Assembly (NCBI GenBank): GCA_934293005.1
Contig: CAKQYA010000002.1
Span: 1-64,000 of the forward strand
Origin: an uncultured Bacteroidaceae bacterium
Lineage (GTDB): Bacteria; Bacteroidota; Bacteroidia; Bacteroidales; Bacteroidaceae
Direction of reading: 5' to 3'
Length of the DNA stretch: 64,000 nt
Below, in pieces: positions 25,657 through 34,335 of this stretch. Position 1 is the first letter of the stretch; each line of letters begins with the position of its first letter. The position numbers were made by a program, and so were the translations under genes. The notes below the pieces were generated by a model, which worked only from the letters and a program-made list of their open reading frames with translations, searched no databases and had not been told where the DNA came from.

Positions 25657-26331
25657 ATGGAATTGACAATGTTCGAGCGCTTGCTCCAATTACCGCTGTT
25701 TCAAGGAATGACAAAGAAAGAAATAGCAGATGTGATAGAACACGTCCGTCTTGATTTTGTTAAATATGAAGCGGGTGAAGAGATAGTGATGCAAGATGAC
25801 CCATGCAAGAGTCTGATATACATCATAAATGGTGAAATGTCGACTGATTATATCGATGTGAAGCACAAGTTCTCGCTGACAGAGGATATTCCAAATATCG
25901 GAGTCATCGAGCCTTACAACATGTTTGGCATGATGCCACGATATTCACGCACATATATTTTTAAGACAGCTGGCACCACTCTTGCAATAGACAAGCAGAT
26001 GCTGCTGAGCCATCTCATGAGCAGCAGCATCGTAAGAATCAACATGATGAACATAACCTGCAACAGATACCATCAGGTGCTTAAACTAATGAACGATTTT
26101 CCTGACAATACAGTCGGAGAAAAGATAACAAAGTTTGTGCTCAGCTATTCGTCTGTGCCTAAGGGCGGCAAAGAACTGCACATGAAGATGACAGACCTCG
26201 CAGATATAGTGCATGAGACACGCTTGAACGTGTCAAAGGCTCTCAATGCCATGCAAGATGCAGGACTTCTGGAATTGCAACGCAACAAATTCACTATTTT
26301 TGATATTGCTAAATTATATAACAGAATATGA
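25657..26331 (+). CDS. Crp/Fnr family transcriptional regulator
   Basis: A 224-residue regulator with an N-terminal cyclic-nucleotide-binding-type beta-roll (about 15-115) and a C-terminal winged helix (about 150-222). The helix-turn-helix is visible in DLADIVHETRLNVSKALNAMQ. There is no cysteine cluster of the Fnr kind, so oxygen sensing by an iron-sulfur centre is unlikely. Its signal is unknown. It lies 16 bases after apbE and overlaps the next gene by ATGA, so it is co-translated with the M3 peptidase. Confidence 0.87.
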   Translation: MELTMFERLLQLPLFQGMTKKEIADVIEHVRLDFVKYEAGEEIVMQDDPCKSLIYIINGEMSTDYIDVKHKFSLTEDIPNIGVIEPYNMFGMMPRYSRTYIFKTAGTTLAIDKQMLLSHLMSSSIVRINMMNITCNRYHQVLKLMNDFPDNTVGEKITKFVLSYSSVPKGGKELHMKMTDLADIVHETRLNVSKALNAMQDAGLLELQRNKFTIFDIAKLYNRI

Positions 26332-28829
26332 ACCCATTTTTTGAATCATACAAATACATTCCTTTCGACAAAATTAAAGAGGATGACTACGAGCCTGCCA
26401 TAATGGAAAGCATCAGACAGGAAAACGAAGATATTGAGCGCATCATCCACAACGAAGATTACCCTACATTCCAGAACACTATAGTGGCACTTGACTTCGC
26501 CGGCAGTTTGCTTGACAAAGTCACTTCGGTGTTTTATAATCTATTGGAAGCTGAGACAAACGACAAGATGGACGAATTGGCACAAAAATTCTCCCCTATA
26601 CTGTCTGAACATAGCAATAATATCATTTTGAACAAACCGCTGTTTGACAGAGTCAAGGCCGTTTACGAAGACCACAAGGCTGACAATTTCAATCGTCTTG
26701 ATGCTGAGGCCAAGATGCTCCTGTGCGAAAAATACCGCATGTTTGAACTCAATGGGGCAAATCTGCCAGAGGAGAAGAAGGAAAGCTTCAGAAAACTCTC
26801 TGCAGACATCAGCATGCAATCTCTACTTTTTTCACAAAACAAACTTAAAGACACTAACGACTTTGTCATGAATTTGACAAAAGAAGACGAGGTGGAAGGA
26901 CTTCCTGAATCGCTTCTCGATATGGCCAAGCAAGATGCAAAGGAAAAAGGCATGAATGGCTATGCGTTTACACTTCAAGGACCTTCATACACTCAATTCA
27001 TGACTTATTCAAAAAGACGTGACTTGAGGAAACAGATGTATATGGCCTACAACACTATTGGCATACGCAACAACAGCCACAACAACATAGAGGCCGTGAG
27101 ACAAGTGGTTGATTTGAAAAGGAGAAAGGCCCAGATGCTTGGCTTTGAGACATACGCAGACTATGCCCTCACAAGAAGAATGGCAGAGAAGCCTGAAAAT
27201 GTTTACAAACTGCTCAACGACTTGCTGAATGCATACATGCCCAAAGCACAAGAAGAGACAAGGGAAGTGGAGCATCTCTATTACGAGGATATGAACTTGA
27301 CAGAAAGCGAACTCCAAGAAAGCGATGAAAGACGTTTTATGCCATGGGACCACTCTTTCTATTCAAACATGCTGAAGGAAAAGAAATACAGTTTGAACAG
27401 CGAGATGCTGCGTCCATACTTCGAACTTGAGAACGTGAAGAAAGGGGTGTTCGGACTTGCTACAAGACTCTACGGCATAACCTTCAAACAGAATAAACAA
27501 GCTCCGCTTTATCATCCAGACGTGGTAGCATACGATGTGATTGACAAAGATGGTTCTTTCCTTGCTTTGCTATACGCAGATTTTCATCCAAGAGCGACCA
27601 AACGCTCTGGAGCATGGATGACAGAATTCAAAGGCGAATGGCGTGACAAAGACGGCAAAAGGTCGGCTCCTGTAGTATCTATCGTGATGAATCTTTCAAA
27701 ACCGACAGATACACGCCCTGCCCTGCTCACACTTGGAGAGGTGGAGACATTCCTTCATGAGTTTGGACACTCGCTTCATGGCATGTTTGCCAACACCACA
27801 TATCCAAGCATATCTGGCACCAACGTCTATTGGGACTTCGTTGAACTTCCATCGCAGTTTATGGAAAACTACAGCACAGAACAGAAGTTTCTATGCACCT
27901 TCGCGAAGCACTATCAAACAGGCGAAGACATGCCAGAAGAGTTGATAAAACGTATTTTGGCCTGCCGTAATTTCAATGCAGCCTATGCATGCGTCAGACA
28001 GGTTAGTTTCGGTTTGCTCGACATGGCATACTTCACACAGAAGGACGAATTTACAGCAGATGTGCCTGCATTTGAACGAGAAGCATGGAAGAAAGCTCAA
28101 GTGCTGCCAACAGTTGAAGGCACTTGCATGACCACACAGTTCTCCCACATAATATCTGGAGGTTATTCAGCTGGCTACTACAGTTACAAATGGGCTGAGG
28201 TGCTTGATGCTGATGCCTTCGCAAAGTTTAAGGAAAACGGAATATTCGATGAGAACACAGCCAACAGTTTCAGAACAAACATACTCTCCAAGGGTGGCAC
28301 AGAACATCCTATGACACTCTACAAAAGGTTCAGAGGACAAGAGCCAACAATCAAGGCATTACTAAAGAGAAATGGCATAATTACACTATTGTGCATCGTA
28401 ATGACTGCTATCACATGCCTATTTGCCTCTTGCAGCAACGAGGACGACATTGACGAAATATTCATCGGCAAGACCTGGTACATGAATGGTGCCACCGTAA
28501 ATGGTCTGCGACTCAACAGCGACGTGAAAAACTTCTACACAGAAGATGGAAGTGGAGCCTACTACATAACATTCTCCAATGGAACGTTCAATGGAATGAT
28601 GTCAGCAGGCGATTCTTTCTCCGGCACATGGAAAGCTAATGGAAAAAAGCAGAGCATCACACTTGATGTCAAGAACAGTCCAGAGATGTCCACAACATTC
28701 GACAGGCAAATTTTCAACATCATTTCGAACAGCACGTCCTACAGCAGCGGAGCCGACTTCATAAAAATGAAGCAAGACAAACATAATGAGGTACTCTTTG
28801 GATCATCAAGAAATAAAATCATCAATTAA
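26328..28829 (+). CDS. M3 peptidyl-dipeptidase fused to a DUF4847-like lipoprotein
   Basis: An 833-residue frame. Residues 1-684 form a complete M3 (Dcp/oligopeptidase) metallopeptidase with the zinc motif HEFGH at 477-481 and no signal peptide. The family normally stops just after LLKRNGI. Here translation runs on: residues 685-702 read ITLLCIVMTAITCLFASC, a lipoprotein signal sequence with the lipidation cysteine at 702. Residues 703-833 are a small secreted domain (DEIFIGKTWYMNGATVNG) typical of DUF4847 lipoproteins. Two neighbouring genes appear to have fused, perhaps by a deletion that removed the first stop and the second start. Cys702 could still allow cleavage, or residues 685-702 could act as a membrane anchor. 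No internal ATG restores a normal lipoprotein start. Confidence 0.85.
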   Translation: MNPFFESYKYIPFDKIKEDDYEPAIMESIRQENEDIERIIHNEDYPTFQNTIVALDFAGSLLDKVTSVFYNLLEAETNDKMDELAQKFSPILSEHSNNIILNKPLFDRVKAVYEDHKADNFNRLDAEAKMLLCEKYRMFELNGANLPEEKKESFRKLSADISMQSLLFSQNKLKDTNDFVMNLTKEDEVEGLPESLLDMAKQDAKEKGMNGYAFTLQGPSYTQFMTYSKRRDLRKQMYMAYNTIGIRNNSHNNIEAVRQVVDLKRRKAQMLGFETYADYALTRRMAEKPENVYKLLNDLLNAYMPKAQEETREVEHLYYEDMNLTESELQESDERRFMPWDHSFYSNMLKEKKYSLNSEMLRPYFELENVKKGVFGLATRLYGITFKQNKQAPLYHPDVVAYDVIDKDGSFLALLYADFHPRATKRSGAWMTEFKGEWRDKDGKRSAPVVSIVMNLSKPTDTRPALLTLGEVETFLHEFGHSLHGMFANTTYPSISGTNVYWDFVELPSQFMENYSTEQKFLCTFAKHYQTGEDMPEELIKRILACRNFNAAYACVRQVSFGLLDMAYFTQKDEFTADVPAFEREAWKKAQVLPTVEGTCMTTQFSHIISGGYSAGYYSYKWAEVLDADAFAKFKENGIFDENTANSFRTNILSKGGTEHPMTLYKRFRGQEPTIKALLKRNGIITLLCIVMTAITCLFASCSNEDDIDEIFIGKTWYMNGATVNGLRLNSDVKNFYTEDGSGAYYITFSNGTFNGMMSAGDSFSGTWKANGKKQSITLDVKNSPEMSTTFDRQIFNIISNSTSYSSGADFIKMKQDKHNEVLFGSSRNKIIN

Positions 28830-28980
28830 AACATAAAAGAGAAATTACTATTTGCAAATTCACAATAATGGCCTCATAACACAAAGGCCTTCGTGATAAT
28901 GACACTATGGATTTTTAGGTCGTAATGCATCACACAAACACTACTGAATGTCCAACGTCTGCAAACGACAAATCAATGCT

Positions 28981-29008
28981 GTATTTATACTTATGTATTT
29001 ATACTTAT
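28981..29008. repeat. Perfect tandem duplication, 2 x 14 bp
   Basis: GTATTTATACTTAT occurs twice back to back (28981-28994 and 28995-29008), 24 bases before the dCMP deaminase start. It may be part of its promoter region or a recent slippage event. Confidence 0.8.
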
Positions 29009-29031
29009 TGCAAGAAAAAAATTAAACATAA

Positions 29032-29478
29032 ATGAACGAGAAACAGTTTAAACTTGACTGCCGCTACATACGCATGGCACGCATCTGGGCCGAAAACTCA
29101 TACTGCAAGAGAAGACAAGTTGGAGCGCTTGTGGTGAAGAACAAAGCGATCATCTCAGATGGCTACAACGGCACACCTTCTGGTTTTGAAAACGTATGTG
29201 AAGATGGCAGCAATGTCACTTATCCCTATGTGCTGCATGCTGAAGCCAACGCTATCACAAAACTGGCACGCTCCAACAATTCAAGCGATGGAGCGACCCT
29301 CTATGTGACTGCTTCACCGTGCATTGAATGCGCTAAACTGATCATACAGGCTGGCATAAAGCGAGTGGTTTATTCTGAAAAGTATCGTTTGGAAGATGGA
29401 CTGCAGCTTATGAGAGAAGCCGGCATACAGTTGGATTATATAAAAATCAATGACAACAATGAACAACAACATCAATAG
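29032..29478 (+). CDS. dCMP deaminase family protein (ComEB-like)
   Basis: A 148-residue zinc deaminase. The ligands and catalytic glutamate are His69 and Glu71 (HAEAN) and Cys97/Cys100 (PCIEC). The glycine-tyrosine segment DGYNGTPSGF is typical of deoxycytidylate deaminases, which make dUMP for thymidylate synthesis. It is cytoplasmic and of normal length. Its 3' end overlaps the start of the S41 protease gene, and the pair plus 5-formyl-THF cyclo-ligase forms a compact unit seen in other Bacteroidota. The folate enzyme and the deaminase both feed one-carbon/thymidylate metabolism. Confidence 0.9.
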   Translation: MNEKQFKLDCRYIRMARIWAENSYCKRRQVGALVVKNKAIISDGYNGTPSGFENVCEDGSNVTYPYVLHAEANAITKLARSNNSSDGATLYVTASPCIECAKLIIQAGIKRVVYSEKYRLEDGLQLMREAGIQLDYIKINDNNEQQHQ

Positions 29479-31129
29479 AAACAACAGATGGATGCCGCTC
29501 ATCATCGCTGTGAGCATCGTCGGAGGCATCATCATTGGCACATTCTTTGCCAACAGATATGCTGGCAACAGACTTAATATCATCAACACTTCATCCAACA
29601 AACTTAACGACTTGCTGCACATCATCGATGATCAATATGTAGACACAGTAGACATAGCCAACATTGTAGAACAGTCTATGCCAAAAATCCTTCAGGAATT
29701 GGACCCCCACTCCACTTACATCTCAGCAAAAGATGCAGAAAGTGCCAACGAGGACTTGAAAGGCTCATTCTGCGGAGTTGGTATACAGTTTGTCATACGT
29801 GAAGACACTGTGAGGGTGACAAACATCATACATGGCGGACCATCAGAGAAAGTAGGCATATTACCTGGCGACAAGATCATATCGGTTGATGGCAAACCAT
29901 ACGTTGGCTCTATTGTCACGAACCAAGAGACACTACATCGGCTTAAAGGCGACAAAGGCACAAAGGTGAAGATTGGAGTGATGAGACACGGACAGAAGAA
30001 CCCCATGTCATTCACCGTGATAAGAGGTGACATTCCACTGAAAAGCATTGATGCCACATACATGATTAACGACAAATTAGGCTACGTGAAGATAAAGAAC
30101 TTTGGCGAAACCACATATGCCGAACTTCTCACATCGCTTGCCGAACTTGAGGCAGCAGGATTCAAGGGATTGGTTGTCGACCTACGTGGCAACGGCGGAG
30201 GCTACCTCTCTGCAGCCATTCAGATGGTTAATGAATTTTTGCCAGGAAACAAACTCATAGTATATACCCAAGGACGACGCGCCAGACGTGAGGAATATAA
30301 AAGCGATGGCAGAGGCTCTTACCAAAAGATACCACTCATCGTGCTCATAGACGAAACCACAGCATCAGCTGCAGAAATTTTCTCTGGTGCCATACAGGAC
30401 AATGACCGAGGCATCATCGTTGGCAGAAGATCGTTTGGCAAAGGACTGGTTCAGCAACCAATAGAGTTTTCTGACGGTTCACTTATCCATCTCACCATAG
30501 CTCGCTACTATACCCCATCTGGTAGATGCATACAGAAGCCATACGTAAAAGGACAACCAAAAGAATACGAGATGGACCTTGTGGCACGATATGAGCGCGG
30601 AGAGTTCTTCAGCCAAGACAGCATACATCAGACAGGAGAAAAATATCACACAAGCATCGGACGCACCGTCTATGGCGGAGGAGGCATCATGCCTGACTAT
30701 TTCGTGGCAGAAGACACAACAGCTCTCACACCTTATTATACTGAATGTGTGACTAAAGGCACCATAGCCCAGTTCTGCTATGAATATACCGACAATAACA
30801 GACCAAAGCTAAGCCAAATGAACAATGCTGCTGAGATGGAAAAATACCTGAGGAAGATGAGTGTGATGGACCAGTTCATACGCTATGCCGACTCTAAAGG
30901 CATAGTCAGAAGAAATATCATGATTCTCAAATCAAAAAATCTGTTTGAGAAAGCTGTATACGGCAGCATCATCTACAATATGCTTGAGATGAACGACTAC
31001 ATACAGTTCATGAACTATAAGGACCCTACCATCAACAAGGCAGTGGAACTGTTCAACGCAAAACTCACAAAACCCACTCTCAATGGAAAAACAACGAATA
31101 AGAAGTCTTATAAGACAAAGAAAAAATGA
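29459..31129 (+). CDS. Carboxy-terminal processing protease, S41 family
   Basis: A 556-residue serine protease. An uncleaved or signal-anchor segment at 12-30 (MPLIIAVSIVGGIIIGTFF) exports the protein to the periplasm. A PDZ domain occupies about 100-190 (GIQFVIREDTVRV, GILPGDKIISVDG). The catalytic Ser303 (TASAAE) and Lys328 (FGKGL) dyad is intact. The C-terminal 200 residues are the family extension. It degrades or trims envelope proteins from the C-terminus. The gene overlaps dCMP deaminase by 20 bases and the next gene by 47 bases. An ATG nine bases earlier is possible. Confidence 0.93.
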   Translation: MNNNINRNNRWMPLIIAVSIVGGIIIGTFFANRYAGNRLNIINTSSNKLNDLLHIIDDQYVDTVDIANIVEQSMPKILQELDPHSTYISAKDAESANEDLKGSFCGVGIQFVIREDTVRVTNIIHGGPSEKVGILPGDKIISVDGKPYVGSIVTNQETLHRLKGDKGTKVKIGVMRHGQKNPMSFTVIRGDIPLKSIDATYMINDKLGYVKIKNFGETTYAELLTSLAELEAAGFKGLVVDLRGNGGGYLSAAIQMVNEFLPGNKLIVYTQGRRARREEYKSDGRGSYQKIPLIVLIDETTASAAEIFSGAIQDNDRGIIVGRRSFGKGLVQQPIEFSDGSLIHLTIARYYTPSGRCIQKPYVKGQPKEYEMDLVARYERGEFFSQDSIHQTGEKYHTSIGRTVYGGGGIMPDYFVAEDTTALTPYYTECVTKGTIAQFCYEYTDNNRPKLSQMNNAAEMEKYLRKMSVMDQFIRYADSKGIVRRNIMILKSKNLFEKAVYGSIIYNMLEMNDYIQFMNYKDPTINKAVELFNAKLTKPTLNGKTTNKKSYKTKKK

Positions 31130-31616
31130 GTTCACATCAGAAGAATTGCTGTCATTAAGCAAGACTGCAACATCTTCATTGTTTGAAAGAATAAAAGAAG
31201 AGGAGAACTGCCATACGGTTCTCCTCTATCATTCACTTCCTGATGAAGTGAATACTCATGCTCTCATAAAACAGCTTAGCAGCATCGGCTACAAAGTGCT
31301 TCTGCCCACAGTGGTTGGTGATAATCTTGAACTGCATGAATACGTGAATGACCAGACATTACACACTTCTGAATCATTCGGCATACAAGAGTCGTCCGGC
31401 CCATGCTTCTCCGACTACACCAAGATTGACATCGCCATAATACCAGGAATGGCTTTTACGCCAAACGGAAGAAGGCTCGGTCGAGGCAAGGGATATTATG
31501 ACAGAATGCTGCCAAAACTCAAGTGTCCTCTTATAGGACTGGCATTTCCTTTTCAGATAATAGACGATATGCCATGCGAGCCACACGACGTGAGCATGAA
31601 CGAAGTGATATGCTGA
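31083..31616 (+). CDS. 5-formyltetrahydrofolate cyclo-ligase
   Basis: A 177-residue ATP-dependent enzyme converting 5-formyl-THF to 5,10-methenyl-THF. The ATP/folate loop GRRLGRGKGYYDRML and the strand IAIIPGMAFTPNG are characteristic. Basic N-terminal residues (KQRIRSLIRQRK) are usual for the family. It begins inside the S41 gene, overlapping by 47 bases in another frame, so translation is probably coupled. It shares the operon with dCMP deaminase, linking it to folate-dependent nucleotide synthesis. Confidence 0.93.
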   Translation: MEKQRIRSLIRQRKNEFTSEELLSLSKTATSSLFERIKEEENCHTVLLYHSLPDEVNTHALIKQLSSIGYKVLLPTVVGDNLELHEYVNDQTLHTSESFGIQESSGPCFSDYTKIDIAIIPGMAFTPNGRRLGRGKGYYDRMLPKLKCPLIGLAFPFQIIDDMPCEPHDVSMNEVIC

Positions 31617-31650
31617 CACTTATTATGCAAGACACCAAAGAAAGTGAATC

Positions 31651-32940
31651 TCACCATCCTACTATCCATTTCTCATAATTATACTTTATAGGATATTCAT
31701 CAGGAGCGATTCGAATTTTGGTGTCAACATCATCTTTGCCAAGAAGAAACTTATCAAGAAAAGCACCCACTTCTGGGTATTGGCTTTGTGGCAATTGGCA
31801 ATGGCCATGCCCAGGCACAATTGAATAACCTATACGGTCAGAGATACCGAAACGCTCCCAGACCTTGATTGCTGCATTGGCCGACACATACATAGAAGGA
31901 TCAGCCAGCCACTCATAGTCAGGGTTACCTAAAAGCAGCAAGGCACGGGGACAACACATAGCTACCAGTTCGTGATGATCATACGGAAGTGCTGCAACAT
32001 CATCTCCGCTATATCTTTGCCTCATGCTCTCCAAAAACCAATTATAGTCCGTTTTGTCAAGCGTCTCCACATTACCCAATGTGTTTGAGACACGCCACGA
32101 TGCAGCACCTCCTCCACCTGGCTCTTGGGCAATGGTAAGTGCTACACGCTCGTCAAGAGCACCACAAAAAAGAGCCATTTTGCCTGCATACGAACATCCC
32201 GTCACACCTATATGCTTCATGTCTATGCGTGTGACCTCTGGTCCCAACTTCTGCAAACCATCCAACAGACGACTGAATCCCCAAGCCCATTCGCTGTAAG
32301 CGCCATTGGATATGAGCGATGGGTATAAGCAGTCAAAAGGATAATTGCCGCGGCCTGCAGGTTGGCCAAACTGCGAGTATGAATTAACCTGTTTTTCATA
32401 ATATACCATCATAGCTATATTTCTGCTTGTGAAGAGCTCTGCAGGAATAGAATTATGACTCGCTCCAATCATAAGAGGATAAGGCCCCACACCCTCTTTA
32501 GGATAATATATCGGAGTAGATAGTGTTAGCACCTTACCATCTGCATGCACATCAACTATCAACGTGTCGCCCGACATGCGTGCATCGATGCTATCCATTG
32601 GCACAGATGGTTTCAGACCTATCTCATGCTTTTGAATGCTCGCAACAAGTTCGGCTCTACGTTTTCCCCATTGCTTAAACCTTTTCACCATCCCTTTTCT
32701 GTAATCAAAACGAAATGGGTTCGGCAATGCTACACATTTCTCCTTGTCGGACATGCGTTTACGGTTGTTGTCAGCAGCAGAATATGCTGATAATGTGCTT
32801 GACAAGTGTGTGTTCTCCACATTATATACATAAGGGACTCCTTTGTCTTGCGCATTAGTGTAAGTTGGACAAATGACGCCATCTGCAATGACTATAGCTA
32901 TGCAGATAAGCGTCATTTGCTTCAGATTAAGGTTTATCAT
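31651..32940 (-). CDS. CE15 glucuronoyl esterase-like hydrolase
   Basis: A 429-residue secreted alpha/beta hydrolase. The signal peptide covers about residues 1-30 (LICIAIVIADGVICPTYTNA). The nucleophile motif GCSYAGK (Ser250) is the G-C-S-x-x-G-K pattern of carbohydrate esterase family 15. The likely acid is Glu273 (QEPGGGG), and the histidine is in PGHGHC (378-380). CE15 enzymes cut the ester between glucuronic acid on xylan and lignin alcohols. It lies 45 bases after the LacI gene in the same direction and opposite the KDG kinase operon, which fits release and use of glucuronate. Confidence 0.88.
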   Translation of the reverse strand: MINLNLKQMTLICIAIVIADGVICPTYTNAQDKGVPYVYNVENTHLSSTLSAYSAADNNRKRMSDKEKCVALPNPFRFDYRKGMVKRFKQWGKRRAELVASIQKHEIGLKPSVPMDSIDARMSGDTLIVDVHADGKVLTLSTPIYYPKEGVGPYPLMIGASHNSIPAELFTSRNIAMMVYYEKQVNSYSQFGQPAGRGNYPFDCLYPSLISNGAYSEWAWGFSRLLDGLQKLGPEVTRIDMKHIGVTGCSYAGKMALFCGALDERVALTIAQEPGGGGAASWRVSNTLGNVETLDKTDYNWFLESMRQRYSGDDVAALPYDHHELVAMCCPRALLLLGNPDYEWLADPSMYVSANAAIKVWERFGISDRIGYSIVPGHGHCQLPQSQYPEVGAFLDKFLLGKDDVDTKIRIAPDEYPIKYNYEKWIVGW

Positions 32941-32985
32941 TTTTATATATCGTATTGGTTAGTCACACATAATATCAGACAATGG

Positions 32986-34056
32986 CTAATCACGGTAGAA
33001 GTCAATATTTTCTTTAGTGAGAAGTTCAACTGACATGTAATGGTCACGAGGCAACTTCATCTTCAGAACACATGTGTTGAACATTGCCCTAAAACAGTCG
33101 AGTCCCTGCGACTGCGGATGTTGTGCCACAAGAAAATCAGCTGAACCATTCTTTATACATTCAACATTTGCATCTATCGCATCATAGCCGAGCAATGTTA
33201 CATGAGGATGCTCAGGCATTTCTTTACTGAGAAAATCAGCTATGATATGAATTGATGAATTGAATGTCAAGGCATGCATGATGTCTGGATTATTGGTGAA
33301 GAATTCACGCATGATGTCATGCATTCCTTGTTTGTCATACACATACAAGTTGACATCAACAATTTCTATGTCAGGACGATGCTCTTTCATGAAGTTTCTG
33401 AATCCAACCTCACGATTCATCTGTTGCCGACTTGCCACACGACCTTCACCCATAACCTTGAATATGGCTATTTTTTTTGTGTCAGGATTAGTGGCAAGTG
33501 ACATTATGTGACCCGAAAAGGCACCACTTTTCAACGAGTCCTGACCATAGAAAACACGATGATTAAACTCTGGCCAGTTGGAATCAAGCAATGCATATGG
33601 AGTGCCTCTCTCATCGAGTTGGGATACAAAATTCTCCATTATTGAATAATTGAATATCGGGCCTATAATGACTGTGTCTGGATTTGAGTCAAGAAGATTG
33701 CGGCACTCAAATTTGAAAGATTCCGTGTTAAAAGGATCATATCTGAAAATCTTGAACGACAGCTTGAAGTCATTGAACCGTCTCACTCCATCGGACAAGC
33801 CTTTCTCTACTCGCGCCCAATAACTGTCAACCTCATGCATAGGCAATATTGCCGCAAACTGATGCACTGCATGCATAGCAAGAGCCGAGGCATAATGGTT
33901 GGGGGTGTAGTTTATCTCATCAAGCACCTTCTGCACCCTTTCCATACTGATAGGAGAAACGCTGCTTCGCCCATGAATGACTCTGTCTACTGTCCCTACA
34001 GACACGCCAGCCCTTTCTGCAATATCCTTAATTCTAATTTTGGACTTTATTTCCAT
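32986..34056 (-). CDS. LacI family transcriptional regulator
   Basis: A 356-residue repressor with the LacI helix-turn-helix at residues 8-30 (IKDIAERAGVSVGTVDRVIHGR), the hinge helix, and a periplasmic-binding-protein-like sensor domain from about 62. It is divergent from kdgK and probably controls both its own operon with the CE15 esterase and the kdgK-kdgA operon. The inducer may be a uronate breakdown product; this is inference from context. Its -7 box TATCTTTG lies at 34172-34179. Candidate operators in the shared intergenic region are listed separately. Confidence 0.9.
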   Translation of the reverse strand: MEIKSKIRIKDIAERAGVSVGTVDRVIHGRSSVSPISMERVQKVLDEINYTPNHYASALAMHAVHQFAAILPMHEVDSYWARVEKGLSDGVRRFNDFKLSFKIFRYDPFNTESFKFECRNLLDSNPDTVIIGPIFNYSIMENFVSQLDERGTPYALLDSNWPEFNHRVFYGQDSLKSGAFSGHIMSLATNPDTKKIAIFKVMGEGRVASRQQMNREVGFRNFMKEHRPDIEIVDVNLYVYDKQGMHDIMREFFTNNPDIMHALTFNSSIHIIADFLSKEMPEHPHVTLLGYDAIDANVECIKNGSADFLVAQHPQSQGLDCFRAMFNTCVLKMKLPRDHYMSVELLTKENIDFYRD

Positions 34057-34148
34057 ATAAGAAAAGTATTTTTAAGCGTTAAATGACAAGCCAAGAAAGT
34101 CTTTTGGGTGCATCGGCATCTGGCTACATTCACTACACACTATTAAAG

Positions 34149-34230
34149 ACTCACAGCTTTAAAAAGCGACACAAAGATAGCAATTTTTAATAAAACAAAA
34201 ATCAAATCAACTATAAAAACTCACCGCTTT
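34149..34230. promoter_or_regulatory. Direct repeat, possible regulator sites
   Basis: ACTCACAGCTTT (34149-34160) and ACTCACCGCTTT (34219-34230) differ at one base and are spaced 70 bases apart, close to seven helical turns. The first overlaps the small palindrome GCTTT-AA-AAAGC. They sit between the divergent lacI-type gene and kdgK, so they could be binding sites for that regulator; no experimental operator is known to me. Confidence 0.35.
34172..34179 (-). promoter_or_regulatory. -7 box TATCTTTG of the LacI-CE15 operon
   Basis: Minus-strand consensus match about 115 bases before the regulator start codon, between the two ACTCAC repeats. Confidence 0.5.
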
Positions 34231-34275
34231 TTTATTTTTCGGCGGTAAATGGTAATTGTTTAGGAAAAAAATCAC

Positions 34276-34283
34276 TACATTTG
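34276..34283 (+). promoter_or_regulatory. -7 box TACATTTG of kdgK-kdgA
   Basis: Consensus match 52 bases before the kdgK start codon, directly followed by the inverted repeat at 34288-34303. Confidence 0.6.
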
Positions 34284-34287
34284 CATA

Positions 34288-34303
34288 CGAAAAGTGATTT
34301 TCG
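34288..34303. promoter_or_regulatory. Inverted repeat at the kdgK transcription start
   Basis: CGAAAA-GTGA-TTTTCG is a perfect 6-bp inverted repeat with a 4-base centre, starting four bases after the -7 box. That places it over the expected transcription start, where a bound repressor would block initiation. It is a good operator candidate for the divergent LacI regulator, although an mRNA 5' hairpin is possible. Confidence 0.4.
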
Positions 34304-34335
34304 ACTTAGACAATGTAATTATTAATATTTTTATT

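Noticed and set aside
28870..28889. GGCCT/AGGCC hairpin after the peptidase fusion
   Set aside because: Only five base pairs with a ten-base loop and no T-run; too weak to call a terminator.
34294..34335. An earlier start for kdgK at 34294
   Set aside because: It would add 14 unconserved hydrophobic residues and place the start codon within the inverted repeat at the transcription start.
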